This document shows, one piece after another, positions 63,133 through 64,000 of a stretch of 64,000 bases of DNA; positions within the stretch are counted from its first letter, which is position 1; each line of letters opens with the position of its first letter. Below the pieces are notes generated by a model that worked only from the letters and a program-made list of their open reading frames with translations, did not search any database and was not told where the DNA came from. A program made the translations under genes and the position numbers. This DNA comes from Sthenelais limicola (Eukaryota; Annelida; Polychaeta; Phyllodocida; Sigalionidae), in contig OW804094.1 of assembly GCA_942159475.1 (NCBI GenBank), positions 12,902,132-12,966,131 of the forward strand. The letters run 5' to 3'.

Positions 63133-63670
63133 AATAAACCTAAGTAGTTTAACTTTAGGATGAAGAGGATATTCTCTAAATCCCTCCATGACCTTGGGGT
63201 CAATCTAGGGTCAACGGCTGAATTATATAATTGATTTTTGCCAATTGTCATTCATGGAATAATGCAGATGTAAGTTTTTTTTGTTTTTTTAAAAGGATTT
63301 TACTCAGCTTGTAGATGTAAGTTAATAATTTATGTGAGTTTGATATATTGAAGAAATGAGAATAAACCTGATTTTTAGCAATTGCCATGGAAACGAGAAA
63401 CAAGAAACTGGAAGGTCTGGATATCCTCCCAGAAGCAATTCAATTTTTAACAAAATGTTAATCTACGGTATATAAGGGTGTTGTACAAGTAGGGGCTATA
63501 TATCTGATTAGAAATCCAGGTCTTCCAGTATTTCTTTAACTACTGGGTGTGGGTTAGAATTTAGAATTAATTTTAAATCAATTATGGAGTCTGGGGAACA
63601 TTATTGTTTTGCTATGGTTCTACTAAGGTCTATTCATGTATTACTCTCAAGCATTGCTTACATATAATGT
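63133..63670. other. No gene recognised
   Basis: AT-rich. Contains ATTGCCATGGAAACGAG (about 63378), X-box-like. Confidence 0.35.
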
Positions 63671-64000
63671 GTTAGGCCAAAAAAAAAATAGGTGTGTTTC
63701 CGATTTACCCCCCCCCCCCCCCTACCTAGAAAAACCTTACCCTACCTAAAAAAAAAATTACCATACCTGATTTTTTCCCCATCATATCTTACTTTTTTTG
63801 GATTTTTTGACAAAAAAAGCTTATAAAAGCAGGAAAACGGGTTTTCCTAACCTTGAACTGTCAAAAGGCACATTTCCCATGTTCAAAACAACTATTGTTT
63901 TTCAGTTCCTGGGAGGAGGTTTCCAAACAAAAAAAAATAACAACAAAAAAAGTTACCACCCCCCCCCCAACCTAGTTTTCAGCCAGATAAATCGGAAACA
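63671..64000 (+). mobile_element. Fam-V copy V4, running off the window
   Basis: TTAGGCC, AATAGGTGTGTTTCCGATTT, C-run, CCTACCTAGAAAAACC, GACAAAAAAAGC, CTAGTTTTCAGCCAGATAAA, TCGGAAACA. The right TIR is reached at the edge. Confidence 0.8.

Overview
This window looks like gene-poor intergenic (or intronic) DNA from a metazoan, most likely a marine invertebrate. The evidence is AT-rich DNA with no dense operon-like coding, dozens of short inverted-repeat elements (MITEs), non-LTR-type 3' tails, minisatellites, long CT/GA tracts and poly-C/poly-G runs, plus CCAAT/TATA/CRE/NRF1-like promoter motifs. The phylum cannot be fixed from sequence alone. No complete protein-coding gene is visible. The only convincing coding trace is one SGNH-hydrolase-like exon fragment at 33953-34138, cut by an in-frame stop.

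Most of the window is built from a few non-autonomous families that I named here. Fam-A (ends GGGTCAGATTTTC, about 235 bp, 4-bp target duplication) has about 47 copies or fragments. Fam-B (ends GTGATGTGTTTCAG, about 400 bp, 4-bp duplication) has about 15. Fam-D (ends GGGGAGTTGCA, about 350 bp, TA flanks) has about 8. Fam-E (ends CACTCTAGG/CCTAGACTG, about 200-240 bp, 4-bp duplication) has about 20. Rarer families are C (foldback, TTA), F, H (TTAA), K, L, P, Q and V, plus retroelement-like tails (O, U, W). Elements are nested in each other in both directions: E in A, A in E, B in A, A in L, H in A, C in B. This gives empty-site evidence for element boundaries.

Layout: 1-4.8 kb holds nested MITEs and a tRNA-derived, tandemly amplified segment. 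4.8-7.0 kb is a unique AT-rich block carrying eight copies of a 15-mer at about 180-195 bp spacing, bracketed by a perfect 27-bp inverted repeat. 7-20.5 kb is MITE-rich with a segmental tandem duplication at 18.8-20.5 kb. 20.7-22.3 kb holds a 52-bp array and a 69-bp array. 25.0-27.5 kb holds a promoter-like patch, an 11-bp array and a 33-bp array inside a foldback. 28-33 kb holds low-complexity DNA, retro tails and TA-flanked elements. 33-37.4 kb holds the SGNH-like exon and a promoter-like CpG-rich patch. 37.6-46.2 kb holds GA/CT tracts, MITEs and perfect palindromes. 46.6-64 kb is dense nested MITEs, a Fam-E-end array, a Fam-D-end array and an 86-bp array.

The recurring theme is that MITE ends have been converted into tandem minisatellites, three times for Fam-E and at least once for Fam-D. 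There is no metabolic or operon logic to describe.
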